DNA of 64,000 nucleotides. It comes from JACCUZ01 sp038246575. GTDB taxonomy: Bacteria; Actinomycetota; Actinomycetes; JACCUZ01. The DNA lies in NCBI GenBank assembly GCA_038246575.1, contig JBBRVU010000006.1:4432-68431 (forward strand), in the 5' to 3' direction. The notes beneath the pieces are model-generated. The model was given only the letters and a program-made list of their open reading frames with translations. It did no database searches and was not told the DNA's origin. Positions 27,667 through 36,725 of the stretch are shown in pieces; position 1 is the first letter of the stretch, and every line of letters begins with the position of its first letter. The translations under genes were made by a program, and so were the position numbers.

Positions 27667-29373
27667 GTGAGCACCACGGACCAGCAACCAGACATCAAGC
27701 CGCGCAGCCGCGACGTCACCGACGGACTCGAGAGCACGGCCTCCCGCGGCATGCTGCGCGCCGTCGGTCTGACCGACGAGGACTTCGACAAGCCGCAGAT
27801 CGGGGTCGCGTCGAGCTGGAACGAGATCACGCCCTGCAACCTCTCCCTGGACCGGTTGGCGAAGGCGGCCAAGGACGGCGTGCACGCAGCCGGTGGCTAT
27901 CCACTGGAGTTCGGCACGATCTCGGTGTCCGACGGCATCTCGATGGGCCACGTGGGCATGCACTACTCGCTGGTCTCCCGCGAGGTCATCGCCGACTCGG
28001 TCGAGGTCGTGATGCAGGCCGAGCGCCTCGACGGCTCGATCCTGCTCGCCGGCTGCGACAAGTCCCTGCCGGGGATGCTGATGGCTGCCGCCCGGCTCGA
28101 CCTGGCCTCGGTGTTCCTCTACGCCGGCTCGATCCTGCCCGGCATCGCCCGGATGTCCGACGGCAGCGAGCGGCAGGTCACCATCATCGACGCGTTCGAG
28201 GCCGTGGGTGCGTGCGCCCGCGGGCTGATGAGCCGGGAGGACGTCGACGCGATCGAGCGGGCGATCTGCCCCGGGGAGGGGGCCTGCGGCGGGATGTACA
28301 CCGCCAACACGATGGCCAGCGCGGCCGAGGCGCTGGGTATGTCACTGCCCGGCTCGGCTGCCCCGCCCGCCACCGACCGGCGTCGCGACGGGTTCGCCCG
28401 CCGCTCGGGCGAGGCGGTCGTCGGCATGCTCCGGGCGGGCATCACCGCCCGCGACGTCATGATCAAGGAAGCGTTCGAGAACGCGATCGCCGTGGTGATG
28501 GCCTTCGGCGGGTCGACCAACGCCGTGCTGCACCTGCTGGCGATCGCACACGAGGCCGAGGTGGAGCTCTCGCTCGACGACTTCGACCGCATCGGCGGTC
28601 AGGTGCCGCACCTGGCCGACGTCAAGCCGTTCGGTCAGTACGTCATGACCGACGTCGACCGCGTCGGCGGCGTCCCGGTCGTGATGAAGGCGCTGCTCGA
28701 TGCCGGGCTGATGCACGGCGACGTGCTGACGGTCACCGGGCGCACGATGGCCGAGAACCTCGCCGACATCGCGCCGCCCGACCTCGACGGGAAGGTCGTG
28801 CGCGCTCTGTCCGAGCCGATCCACCGCTCGGGGGGGCTCACGATCCTGCGTGGGTCGCTGGCTCCGGACGGAGCCGTGGTGAAGACTGCCGGCTTTGATG
28901 CCGACGTGTTCGAGGGGACGGCCCGGGTGTACGACGGGGAGCGCGCGGCGATGGACGCCCTCTCCGACGGCACCATCAGCGCCGGTGACGCGGTCGTGCT
29001 CCGGTACGAAGGCCCCAAGGGTGGCCCGGGGATGCGCGAGATGCTGGCCATCACCGGTGCGATCAAGGGCGCCGGGCTGGGAAAGGACGTGCTGCTGCTC
29101 ACCGACGGCAGGTTCTCCGGCGGCACGACGGGGCTCTGCGTCGGTCACGTCGCCCCGGAAGCGGTCGACGCTGGTCCCATCGCGTTCGTGCGCGACGGCG
29201 ACCGGATCCGGTTGGACGTCGCAGCCAAGACTCTCGACCTGCTCGTCGCCGACGCCGAGCTGGCGACGCGGCGGGAGGGCTGGGAGCCGGTGGCGACTCC
29301 GTCGCGTGGTGGCGTGCTCGCCAAGTACGCCAAGCTCGTCGGGTCCGCCGCCGGGGGAGCGGTCTGCTCGTAA
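27667..29373 (+). CDS. ilvD: Dihydroxy-acid dehydratase
   Basis: Third common step of Val/Ile (and Leu) synthesis, an Fe-S dehydratase of the cytoplasm. The 568-residue protein has SRDVTDGLESTASRGMLRAVG, the cluster Cys in AGCDKSLPGM and GEGACGGMYTANTMASAAEALG, KPFGQYVMTDVDRVGG and TDGRFSGGTTGLCVGH. Full length. It lies about 2.1 kb before ilvB, separated by the opposite-strand HD-GYP gene. Confidence 0.96.
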   Translation: MSTTDQQPDIKPRSRDVTDGLESTASRGMLRAVGLTDEDFDKPQIGVASSWNEITPCNLSLDRLAKAAKDGVHAAGGYPLEFGTISVSDGISMGHVGMHYSLVSREVIADSVEVVMQAERLDGSILLAGCDKSLPGMLMAAARLDLASVFLYAGSILPGIARMSDGSERQVTIIDAFEAVGACARGLMSREDVDAIERAICPGEGACGGMYTANTMASAAEALGMSLPGSAAPPATDRRRDGFARRSGEAVVGMLRAGITARDVMIKEAFENAIAVVMAFGGSTNAVLHLLAIAHEAEVELSLDDFDRIGGQVPHLADVKPFGQYVMTDVDRVGGVPVVMKALLDAGLMHGDVLTVTGRTMAENLADIAPPDLDGKVVRALSEPIHRSGGLTILRGSLAPDGAVVKTAGFDADVFEGTARVYDGERAAMDALSDGTISAGDAVVLRYEGPKGGPGMREMLAITGAIKGAGLGKDVLLLTDGRFSGGTTGLCVGHVAPEAVDAGPIAFVRDGDRIRLDVAAKTLDLLVADAELATRREGWEPVATPSRGGVLAKYAKLVGSAAGGAVCS

Positions 29374-29393
29374 CGGTGTGGCGGGCCGAGCGG

Positions 29394-31253
29394 CTACTTG
29401 CCCAGCAGTCCGCCGAGCAGACCGCCTGACTTCGTGGACGGGCTGGGGCTCGGGGTCGGCCCCGAGTTCGCCGAGCCCGGCCCGGAGTCCGCCGAGCCCG
29501 GCCCGGAGTTCGACAGCGGAGCCAGGACCTTGCCGACGGTTCCCGTGACGGTCCCGACGGGGTCGCTCACCGTCCCGGTGACGGTGCCCACCGGATCGGT
29601 GACGGTCTTGGTGACCGTGTCACCCACTGTCTTGGTAGCCGAGCCGACGGTGCCGGTCACGGTGCCGATCGGATCGGTGACCACCTTCTCGACCGCGCTT
29701 CCGACGGTCTTGGTCACGGTGCCCACGGGATCCTTGACCACGTCGGACCCCGAGCCGGAGCCCGAACCGGAGCCCGAACCGGACCCGGAGCCGGACCCGG
29801 AGCCTGAACCGGAGCCCGAGCCCGAGCCGGATCCAGACCCAGCACCCGATCCAGGCTCAGCACCCGATCCGGATCCTGACCCGGCGCCGTTCCCGGAGCC
29901 GGATCCCCCCGAGCCGGATCCGGTTCCGGTTCCGGTTCCGGTTGTCGTTGTCGCGTCAGCGGCGCCGGTGCTCGGATCGGCCGAGATCGGAGGGCTCTGG
30001 CGTCGGGCGTCCGTCGCCGGCCTCGAGCTGCGGGGCGGCCGCGGATCGCCGGCGTCTCCCTGTAGCACCGTGGTCGACGGCGGCGCGTCGACAACCGGGC
30101 TGGTCGACGACGACTCGCTCGCGGTGACCGCGATGCGGTCGACCCGGGGTGGCTGCAGGAAGTCGGCGACGCCCGTCGCGCCGGTGACTGCCCCGGTGGC
30201 GAGTGCTCCCGCACCCACGACCCGGGCAACGGTGGCGATCGGGACGGTGTTGGTCGCGACCAGCGGGACGTCCGCGAGCCAGGCGACGACGCCCTGCGTC
30301 CGGCGCAGCTTCGGTGCGCCGACGTCCACCATGGCCCGTACGACGACCGGGTCGAACTGACGACCTGACCAGCGGACGAGCTCCTTGAGAGCGGCCGCAC
30401 GACTCACCGGACGCTTGTACGCACGGGCAGCCGTCATCACGTCGTACGCGTCGGCGACGGACACGATCCGGGCGCCGAGGCCGATCTGGGCCCCGGCGAT
30501 GCCGTCGGGGTAGCCGGTCCCGTCGTAGCGTTCGTGGTGCTGCACGATCACGTTGCCCCACTCGCCCAACCAGGGCACCAGTGCGGCTGCGATCTCCGCC
30601 CCGTGCGTGGGGTGCGCCTTGAGGGTGACCCACTCCTCCTCGGTCGGCTTTCCCGGCTTGTTCAGGACCTCGGTGGGAACTCGCAGCTTGCCGATGTCGT
30701 GCAGGATCGCGGCCCAGCGCAGCAGGTCCCGGTCCCGAGCGGGGATTCGCATCTGCTCGGCGACGAGGTCGGTGAACATCCGGACCCGTTCGGCGTGGCC
30801 GCGGGTCGGTCGGTCGTGTGTGCTCAGGGCCGCGACCAGCGTGAGGATCTCGCGGGCCACGGCACCCGGGTCCGCGCCGGCGTCGCGGACTCGGCGCAGC
30901 TGCTCCTCGATCGGCCGGCTCTTGATCGCGTCACGGGCGACCTTGACCCGCGACGGTGCCCGGTCGGGGAAGAGCATGCTGAGCTCGAGCAACGTTGCGA
31001 GTGGCAGGGCCCGCCGCGTGACGCGGTCGACGAGCACCAGGACCAGGGTCGACACGGCCACGAGGACGGCGAGCGACGCGGCGTGCTGGAGCAGGCCCTG
31101 CGTCGCGGGGAGGGCCAGCCGGGTCGCCCACGCGGTGGCGAAGGACGCCACCACCGGGGCACACATCACCGTGACGCGCAGGGCGCGCGCCAGTGCGCGA
31201 CGCTGTCCCCAGCGCGCGCCGGGATCTTCTGTGTTCGACTCGTCCTTGCTCAC
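29394..31253 (-). CDS. Membrane HD-GYP domain protein with long Ser-Gly repeat tail
   Basis: A 619-residue protein: two hydrophobic helices (about 27-48 and 58-80), an HD-GYP domain (about 140-310) with LHDIGKLRVPTEVLNKPG, AHPTHGAEI, HHERYDGTGYPDG and VADAYDVMTA, a third hydrophobic stretch (about 335-362), then a low-complexity tail. The tail has a (Ser-Gly)n tract interspersed with Ala/Glu/Asn (about 440-515), then repeats of DPVGTVTGTV type and a PSPSPS end. HD-GYP domains usually hydrolyse cyclic di-GMP; the key HD and GYP residues are present. AAGGAGGG precedes the GTG start at 31253. The tail would be extracytoplasmic if the third helix spans the membrane. Confidence 0.85.
   Translation of the reverse strand: MSKDESNTEDPGARWGQRRALARALRVTVMCAPVVASFATAWATRLALPATQGLLQHAASLAVLVAVSTLVLVLVDRVTRRALPLATLLELSMLFPDRAPSRVKVARDAIKSRPIEEQLRRVRDAGADPGAVAREILTLVAALSTHDRPTRGHAERVRMFTDLVAEQMRIPARDRDLLRWAAILHDIGKLRVPTEVLNKPGKPTEEEWVTLKAHPTHGAEIAAALVPWLGEWGNVIVQHHERYDGTGYPDGIAGAQIGLGARIVSVADAYDVMTAARAYKRPVSRAAALKELVRWSGRQFDPVVVRAMVDVGAPKLRRTQGVVAWLADVPLVATNTVPIATVARVVGAGALATGAVTGATGVADFLQPPRVDRIAVTASESSSTSPVVDAPPSTTVLQGDAGDPRPPRSSRPATDARRQSPPISADPSTGAADATTTTGTGTGTGSGSGGSGSGNGAGSGSGSGAEPGSGAGSGSGSGSGSGSGSGSGSGSGSGSGSGSGSGSDVVKDPVGTVTKTVGSAVEKVVTDPIGTVTGTVGSATKTVGDTVTKTVTDPVGTVTGTVSDPVGTVTGTVGKVLAPLSNSGPGSADSGPGSANSGPTPSPSPSTKSGGLLGGLLGK
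29745..29945. repeat. Degenerate 6-bp-periodic tract encoding the Ser-Gly tail
   Basis: Plus-strand reading is a run of GAGCCGGAGCCCGAACCGGA-type hexamers (complement encodes Ser-Gly). It is part of the HD-GYP coding sequence, not an intergenic repeat, and is a likely site of slippage and strain-to-strain length change. Confidence 0.8.
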
Positions 31254-31395
31254 GTGGGGCCCTCCTTGACCTGTCCTTTACTTCGTCGCCGGGAGATGGA
31301 CAGGGGATGGGCCGCCTGGGTGATTCACCGCTCGTCCAGATGGTGGGATATGCGTCTCGAAAGCGTTGACACTGCGTACGGCCGCGGGTGACCGT

Positions 31396-31443
31396 GTGCC
31401 TGTGTCCCGCCTGACCCTCGTACTTCGCGTGCGCGCCGGCTGA
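31396..31443 (+). CDS. ilvB leader peptide, 15 aa
   Basis: The peptide is MPVSRLTLVLRVRAG (GTG start). After the start, six of 14 residues are Leu or Val (codons GTG, CTG, CTC, GTA, CTT, GTG). Its stop overlaps the first hairpin of the attenuator. The in-frame CTCGTACTTCGC at 31417-31428 is repeated exactly in the leuB leader. Stalling at Leu/Val codons would control the terminator downstream, the classical attenuation scheme known for actinobacterial ilvB. Confidence 0.7.
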   Translation: MPVSRLTLVLRVRAG

Positions 31444-31460
31444 TCCCCAGCCGAGCGCGC
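31431..31460 (+). promoter_or_regulatory. First hairpin of the ilvB attenuator
   Basis: GCGCGCCGGCT (31431-31441) pairs with AGCCG-A-GCGCGC (31449-31460), 11 bp with one bulged A and a 7-nt loop. The 5' arm overlaps the last leader codons and stop, so a ribosome at the end of the leader would melt it. 31435-31443 can alternatively pair with 31477-31486, disrupting the terminator. Confidence 0.6.
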
Positions 31461-31462
31461 AG

Positions 31463-31497
31463 CCCCTCATGAGCCCATCGGGCCGGAGGGGTTTTTT
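31463..31497 (+). terminator. Intrinsic terminator of the ilvB attenuator
   Basis: CCCCTC (31463-31468) pairs with GAGGGG (31486-31491), with an inner GCCC-atc-GGGC stem, followed by six T. It stands 30 nt before the ilvB ATG, with no gene ending just upstream, so it must act as a regulated terminator. Confidence 0.8.
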
Positions 31498-31527
31498 GTT
31501 GGCCGCCGCACCTCGAAAGGTCTCCCG

Positions 31528-33303
31528 ATGTCAGCCCCCCCGTCGCAGTCCGAGCAGATCACCGGAGCGCAGAGCCTCGTCCGCTCGCTCGAGGCCGCGG
31601 GCGTAGACACGGTCTTCGGCATCCCGGGCGGCGCGATCCTCCCGCTCTACGACCCACTGATGGACTCGACGGCGATCCGCCACGTGCTGGTCCGTCACGA
31701 GCAGGGCGCGGGGCACGCGGCGACTGGCTACGCGCAGGCCACCGGACGGGTCGGGGTCTGTATGGCGACCAGTGGGCCGGGCGCCACCAACCTGGTGACC
31801 CCCATCGCGGACGCCTACATGGACAGCGTCCCGATCGTGGCCATCACCGGTCAGGTGCCGAGCGCGGCGATCGGCACCGACGCCTTCCAAGAGGCAGACA
31901 TCCGGGGCATCACGCTGCCGATCACCAAGCACAACTATCTGGTCACCGATCCCGACGACATCCCGCGGACCGTGGCCGAGGCGTTCCACATCGCCTCGAC
32001 CGGGCGCCCCGGGCCGGTGCTCGTCGACGTGTCCAAGGACGCCCTGCAGGGACCGACGACCTTCCGGTGGCCTTCGAGCATCGACCTGGCCGGCTACCAC
32101 CCGGTCACCAAGCCGCACGGGAAGCAGATCCGGGAGGCCGCCAGGCTGATCACGGGGTCGCGTCGCCCGGTGCTCTACGTCGGCGGCGGTGTGCTGAAGG
32201 CGCGGGCCTGGGCTGAGCTGCTCACGCTCGCCGAGCTCACCGGGATCCCGGTGGTCACCACGCTGATGGCCCGTGGCGTCTTCCCGGACAGCCACCGCCA
32301 GCACCTGGGGATGCCTGGGATGCACGGGACCGTCGCCGCCGTCACCGCGCTGCAGAAGTCGGACCTGCTCATCTCGCTCGGTGCCCGCTTCGACGACCGG
32401 GTGACCGGCAAGCTGTCCAGCTTCGCGCCGGGCGCGAAGGTCATCCACGCCGACATCGACCCGGCTGAGATCTCCAAGAACCGCACCGCAGACGTGCCCA
32501 TCGTCGGCGACGCCCGGGAGGTCATCGCCGAGCTGATCCTGGCGCTCAAGGCCGAGCAGGACGCAGGTCGCACCGGTGACTACGACGCATGGTGGACCCA
32601 GGTCGACACCTGGCGGGCCACCTACCCGTTGGGCTACGAGCGACCGGAGGACGGCTCGCTCGCGCCGCAGTACGTCATCGAGCGGATCGGTCAGATCGCC
32701 GGTCCGGATGCGGTGTACGTCGCTGGTGTCGGTCAGCACCAGATGTGGGCGGCGCAGTTCATCTCCTACGAGAAGCCGGCGACCTGGCTGAACTCCGGCG
32801 GCCTCGGCACGATGGGCTATGCCGTGCCTGCGGCGATGGGGGCGAAGGTCGGCCGCCCCGAGGCGACGGTCTGGGCCATCGACGGCGACGGGTGCTTCCA
32901 GATGACCAACCAGGAGCTCGCCACCTGCGCCATCAACAACATCCCGATCAAGGTGGCGATCATCAACAACGGCAGCCTGGGCATGGTGCGCCAGTGGCAG
33001 ACGCTGTTCTACAACGGCCGCTACTCCAACACCGACCTGCACACCGAGCGCATCCCGGACTTCGTCAAGCTGGCCGAGGCCTACGGTTGCGTCGGGCTGC
33101 GCTGTGAGAAGGCCGACGAGGTCGACTCGGTGCTCGCGAAAGCGATGGAGATCAACGACCAGCCCGTGGTCATCGACTTCTCGGTCCACCAGGATGCGAT
33201 GGTGTGGCCGATGGTGCCTGCAGGTACGAGCAACGACGAGATCCAGGTGGCGCGCAACCTCGCGCCCCAGTGGGACACCGAGGCAGGGGAGACGCGGTCA
33301 TGA
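31528..33303 (+). CDS. ilvB: Acetolactate synthase large subunit
   Basis: ThDP/FAD enzyme of the first common branched-chain step. The 591 residues include VRHEQGAGHAATGYAQATGRVG (catalytic Glu), SGPGATNLVTPIADAYMDSVP, the PLIPAG-like central FAD domain, GLGTMGYAVPAAMGAK and the ThDP motif GDGCFQMTNQEL to NNGSLGMVRQWQ. The ATG at 31528 follows the attenuator; CGAAAGGTC is the Shine-Dalgarno. ilvN follows after 49 nt and ilvC after that, forming ilvBNC. Confidence 0.97.
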   Translation: MSAPPSQSEQITGAQSLVRSLEAAGVDTVFGIPGGAILPLYDPLMDSTAIRHVLVRHEQGAGHAATGYAQATGRVGVCMATSGPGATNLVTPIADAYMDSVPIVAITGQVPSAAIGTDAFQEADIRGITLPITKHNYLVTDPDDIPRTVAEAFHIASTGRPGPVLVDVSKDALQGPTTFRWPSSIDLAGYHPVTKPHGKQIREAARLITGSRRPVLYVGGGVLKARAWAELLTLAELTGIPVVTTLMARGVFPDSHRQHLGMPGMHGTVAAVTALQKSDLLISLGARFDDRVTGKLSSFAPGAKVIHADIDPAEISKNRTADVPIVGDAREVIAELILALKAEQDAGRTGDYDAWWTQVDTWRATYPLGYERPEDGSLAPQYVIERIGQIAGPDAVYVAGVGQHQMWAAQFISYEKPATWLNSGGLGTMGYAVPAAMGAKVGRPEATVWAIDGDGCFQMTNQELATCAINNIPIKVAIINNGSLGMVRQWQTLFYNGRYSNTDLHTERIPDFVKLAEAYGCVGLRCEKADEVDSVLAKAMEINDQPVVIDFSVHQDAMVWPMVPAGTSNDEIQVARNLAPQWDTEAGETRS

Positions 33304-33352
33304 GCTCACCCCAGGAAACCACTCCTTCGTCACGATTCCCCGGGGGCCCTGA

Positions 33353-33886
33353 ATGAGTCGTCACACGTTGTCGGTGCTGGTCGAGAACAAGCCCGGTGTC
33401 CTCGCGAGGATCGCCGGACTGTTCTCGCGCCGTGGCTTCAACATCGATGCGCTCGCGGTCGGGCCGACCGAGCACGACGACATCTCCCGGATGACGATCG
33501 TGGTCAACGTCGAGGACCTGCCGCTCGAGCAGGTGACCAAACAGCTCAACAAGCTGATCGAGGTCATCAAGATCGTGGAGCTGGACCCCGGCACCTCCGT
33601 GCAGCGCGAGCTGCTGCTGGTGAAGGTGGGAGCAGACCCCGCGACCAGATCGCACATCCTCGAGACCGTGCAGCTCTTCCGGGCGAAGGTCGTCGACGTC
33701 GCACCGGACGCGGTCACCATCGAGGCCACGGGCAACGTAGACAAGCTCGACGCGCTGATGCGGGTCCTCGAGCCCTACGGTGTCCGCGAGCTCGTGCAGT
33801 CCGGGGTCGTCGCTGTCGGGCGCGGTGCGCGCTCGATCACCGACCGCTCCAGCCGCACGTCCACCGTCACGCCGATCGCCCGCTGA
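33353..33886 (+). CDS. ilvN: Acetolactate synthase small (regulatory) subunit
   Basis: Activates IlvB and confers feedback inhibition by branched-chain amino acids. The 177-residue protein has an N-terminal ACT domain (LSVLVENKPGVLARIAGLFSRRGFNIDALAVG) and the C-terminal ALS_SS_C domain (RELLLVKV, LMRVLEPYGVRELVQSGVVAVGRG). Normal length; part of ilvBNC. Confidence 0.96.
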   Translation: MSRHTLSVLVENKPGVLARIAGLFSRRGFNIDALAVGPTEHDDISRMTIVVNVEDLPLEQVTKQLNKLIEVIKIVELDPGTSVQRELLLVKVGADPATRSHILETVQLFRAKVVDVAPDAVTIEATGNVDKLDALMRVLEPYGVRELVQSGVVAVGRGARSITDRSSRTSTVTPIAR

Positions 33887-33944
33887 TCTCTGCACCGATT
33901 CCGAACCGACGCACACCCGAACCCTTCACAAGGAGAACTGCACC

Positions 33945-34943
33945 GTGGCTGAGCTGTACTACGACGACGATGCCGACCTCTCGGTCGTCCAGGGCCGCAA
34001 CGTGGCCGTTCTCGGTTACGGCAGCCAGGGCCACGCCCACGCGCTGAGCCTGCGCGACTCGGGGGTCGACGTCCGGGTAGGACTTCCCGAGGGGTCCAAG
34101 AGCCGCGAGCGCGCCGACGCCGAGGGCCTGCGGGTCGTCACGCCGTTCGAGGCGTGCGAGGAGGCCGACCTCGTCATGGTGCTGGCTCCCGACCCGGTGC
34201 AGCGCAAGGTCTATGCCGAGGCGATCGAGCCCAACCTCGTCGACGGCGACGCGCTGTTCTTCGGTCACGGACTCAACATCCGCTACGACCTCATCAAGCC
34301 GCCAGCCGGGGTGGACGTCTGCATGGTGGCGCCGAAGGGCCCGGGTCATCTCGTCCGCCGGCAGTTCGTCGACGGCCGCGGTGTCCCGGTGCTCGTCGCC
34401 GTCGAGCAGGATGCGACCGGCAACGCCTGGGACCTCGTCAAGTCCTACGCCAAGGGCATCGGCGGCACCCGCGCCGGCGCGATCCGCACGACGTTCACCG
34501 AGGAGACCGAGACCGACCTCTTCGGTGAGCAGACCGTGCTCTGCGGCGGGCTGTCCGAGCTGATCAAGGCCGGGTTCGACACGCTCATCGAGGCCGGCTA
34601 CCAGCCCGAGGTGGCCTACTTCGAGTGCCTGCACGAGGTGAAGCTGATCGTCGACCTGATGTACGAGGGCGGCATCTCGAAGATGTACTGGTCGGTCTCC
34701 GAGACCGCGGAGTACGGCGGCTACACCCGCGGGCCGCGGCTGGTCACTGACCAGACCAGGGCCGAGATGAAGAAGATCCTCGGCGAGATCACCGACGGCT
34801 CGTTCGCCAAGGAGTGGATGGACGAGTACGACAGCGGGCTCCCCAACTACAAGCGCTTCTACCAGGAGAACACCGAGCACCCGGTGGAGAGGACCGGTGC
34901 CGAGCTGCGCCCGATGATGAGCTGGATCAGCGCCGACGACTGA
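33945..34943 (+). CDS. ilvC: Ketol-acid reductoisomerase (class I)
   Basis: NADPH-dependent isomeroreductase, second common step. The 332 residues match short class I enzymes: VAVLGYGSQGHAHALSLRDSG (Rossmann), MVAPKGPGHLVRRQF, TFTEETETDLFGEQTVLCGG with metal-binding acids, and CLHEVKLIVDLMYEGG. AAGGAGAA stands before the GTG at 33945. Confidence 0.97.
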   Translation: MAELYYDDDADLSVVQGRNVAVLGYGSQGHAHALSLRDSGVDVRVGLPEGSKSRERADAEGLRVVTPFEACEEADLVMVLAPDPVQRKVYAEAIEPNLVDGDALFFGHGLNIRYDLIKPPAGVDVCMVAPKGPGHLVRRQFVDGRGVPVLVAVEQDATGNAWDLVKSYAKGIGGTRAGAIRTTFTEETETDLFGEQTVLCGGLSELIKAGFDTLIEAGYQPEVAYFECLHEVKLIVDLMYEGGISKMYWSVSETAEYGGYTRGPRLVTDQTRAEMKKILGEITDGSFAKEWMDEYDSGLPNYKRFYQENTEHPVERTGAELRPMMSWISADD

Positions 34944-35004
34944 CCCCTGGAGTCCGAGGCGACCACCACGCGAGACGCTCGTGAATCCGTTCACAAGGGT
35001 TGGC

Positions 35005-35010
35005 TAGGCT
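35005..35010 (+). promoter_or_regulatory. Candidate -10 box of serA
   Basis: TAGGCT, with a likely start near 35017 and a 30-nt leader carrying GAAGGA (35035-35040) before the GTG at 35047. The -35 is unclear. Read-through from ilvC, 103 nt upstream, is also possible. Confidence 0.35.
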
Positions 35011-35046
35011 GGTCGAGGCCAGTTCCAGCCTGTCGAAGGACGTCTC

Positions 35047-36639
35047 GTGACCCAGCCCGTCGTGCTCATCGCCGAAGAGCTCTCGCCCGCCACGATCGAG
35101 GCCCTCGGCCCCGACTTCACCGTGCGCCAGTGCGACGGCACCGACCGGCCGGCGCTGCTCGCTGCCGTCGCGGACGCCGACGCCCTGCTCGTGCGCAGCG
35201 CGACCAGCGTCGACGCCGAGGTCTTCGCCGCAGCCCGGCGTCTCAAGGTCGTCGCCCGTGCCGGTGTCGGCCTGGACAACGTCGATGTGAAGGCCGCAAC
35301 CCAGGCCGGGGTCATGGTCGTCAACGCACCGCAGTCCAACATCGTGAGCGCTGCCGAGCTCGCCGTCGGGCTGCTGCTCGCGGCCGCCCGCAACATCGTC
35401 CCCGCGACGACCGCTCTCACCAACGGTGAGTGGAAGCGCAGCAAGTACTCCGGCGTCGAGCTCTACGAGAAGACCGCCGGCATCCTCGGGCTCGGCCGCA
35501 TAGGTGCGCTCGTCGCCGCCCGACTCGCGGCCTTCGGCATGGACGTCATCGCGTACGACCCGTTCGTGGCCGCCGGCCGGGCGGCTCAGATGGGCGTTCG
35601 CCTGGTCAGCCTCGAGGACCTCCTGCGGGAGAGCGACGTCATCTCGGTGCACCTGCCGAAGACGGCCGAGACGGTTGGCCTCATCGGTGCCGAGCAGCTG
35701 GCCGCTCTCAAGCCCACCGCCATCGTCATCAACGCCGCCCGGGGCGGGATCGTCGACGAGCAGGCGCTCTACTCGGCGCTCAAGGAAGGCCGCGTCGCCG
35801 CCGCCGGTGTCGACGTCTACAGCAAGGAGCCGTGCACCGACTCGCCGCTGTTCGAGCTGGAGCAGGTGGTGGCGACCCCCCACCTCGGCGCCAGCACCGA
35901 CGAGGCGCAGGAGAAGGCAGGTGTCTCGGTGGCCCGGTCGGTGCGCCTGGCGCTGGCCGGCGAGCTGGTGCCCGACGCCGTGAACGTCCAGGGCGGCGTC
36001 ATCGCCGAGGAGCTGCGGCCCGGGCTGCCGCTGGCCGAGAAGCTCGGCCGGGTCTTCACCGCGCTGGCCGGCACCGTGCCCAGCCAGCTCGATGTCGAGG
36101 TCCGCGGCGAGATCACCGCCCACGACGTCCGGGTGCTCGAGCTCGCCGCCCTCAAGGGCGTCTTCACCGACGTCGTCGAGGATCCGGTGTCCTACGTGAA
36201 CGCGCCGGTCCTCGCCTCAGACCGAGGAGTCGGGGTTCGGCTCACAACCGACGCCGAGTCCCCGGACTACCGCAACCTGGTCACCCTCCGCGGCACTCTC
36301 GCCGACGGCACCCAGGTGTCGGTGGGGGGCACCCTCACCGGTCCCCGTCAGACCGAGAAGCTGGTGGAGGTCGACGGCTTCGACATCGAGGTGACCCTCT
36401 CGGACCACATGGCGGTGTTCCGCTACGAGGACCGCCCGGGCATCGTCGGCAGCGTCGGGCGCATCCTCGGTGAGGCCCGAGTCAACATCGCCGGGATGCA
36501 GGTCAGCCGCGACCGCAAGGGCGGCCACGCGCTGCTGGTGATGACCGTCGACGGTGCGATCCCGGGGCCTGTCCTCGACGAGATCGTCAGCGACATCGGC
36601 GCTGAGGTGGCCCGTCAGGTCGACCTCACCGAGGAGTAG
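35047..36639 (+). CDS. serA: D-3-phosphoglycerate dehydrogenase (long, ACT-containing)
   Basis: First step of serine synthesis. The 530-residue protein is the actinobacterial long form: substrate/NAD domains with AGVGLDNVDVKAATQAGV, GILGLGRIGALVAARL, NAARGGIVDEQAL (Arg), TPHLGAS (His), then an allosteric-substrate-binding domain and a C-terminal ACT domain (YEDRPGIVGSVGRILGEARVNIAGMQVSR). It sits inside the ilv-leu block, as in other Actinomycetota. Confidence 0.96.
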   Translation: MTQPVVLIAEELSPATIEALGPDFTVRQCDGTDRPALLAAVADADALLVRSATSVDAEVFAAARRLKVVARAGVGLDNVDVKAATQAGVMVVNAPQSNIVSAAELAVGLLLAAARNIVPATTALTNGEWKRSKYSGVELYEKTAGILGLGRIGALVAARLAAFGMDVIAYDPFVAAGRAAQMGVRLVSLEDLLRESDVISVHLPKTAETVGLIGAEQLAALKPTAIVINAARGGIVDEQALYSALKEGRVAAAGVDVYSKEPCTDSPLFELEQVVATPHLGASTDEAQEKAGVSVARSVRLALAGELVPDAVNVQGGVIAEELRPGLPLAEKLGRVFTALAGTVPSQLDVEVRGEITAHDVRVLELAALKGVFTDVVEDPVSYVNAPVLASDRGVGVRLTTDAESPDYRNLVTLRGTLADGTQVSVGGTLTGPRQTEKLVEVDGFDIEVTLSDHMAVFRYEDRPGIVGSVGRILGEARVNIAGMQVSRDRKGGHALLVMTVDGAIPGPVLDEIVSDIGAEVARQVDLTEE

Positions 36640-36712
36640 CGCAGAACCCCCGGCGCGTCCCAAGATCCGGGACGTCCTGACAGCTGGCGGGACAGCGCCG
36701 AGTGCGCCGTCG

Positions 36713-36718
36713 TACCGT
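36713..36718 (+). promoter_or_regulatory. -10 box of the leuB leader transcript
   Basis: TACCGT is exactly 7 nt before the ATG of the leader peptide at 36726, so the mRNA probably begins at the leader's own start codon. Confidence 0.5.
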
Positions 36719-36725
36719 CGACTCC

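Noticed and set aside
29745..29945. Repeat tract considered as a CRISPR or mobile-element repeat
   Set aside because: The units are 6-bp degenerate codon repeats inside one frame with no spacers or terminal repeats.
31270..31304. CCTGTCC / GGACAGG inverted repeat upstream of the HD-GYP gene, considered as a cyclic-di-GMP riboswitch
   Set aside because: A single 7-bp stem with a 21-nt loop; I cannot see the conserved GEMM core or tetraloop-receptor elements.
31388..31414. Alternative ilvB leader frame (GTG at 31388, 8 codons)
   Set aside because: It has only one Leu and one Val after the start and ends before the hairpin. The 31396 frame is rich in Leu/Val and ends on the hairpin.
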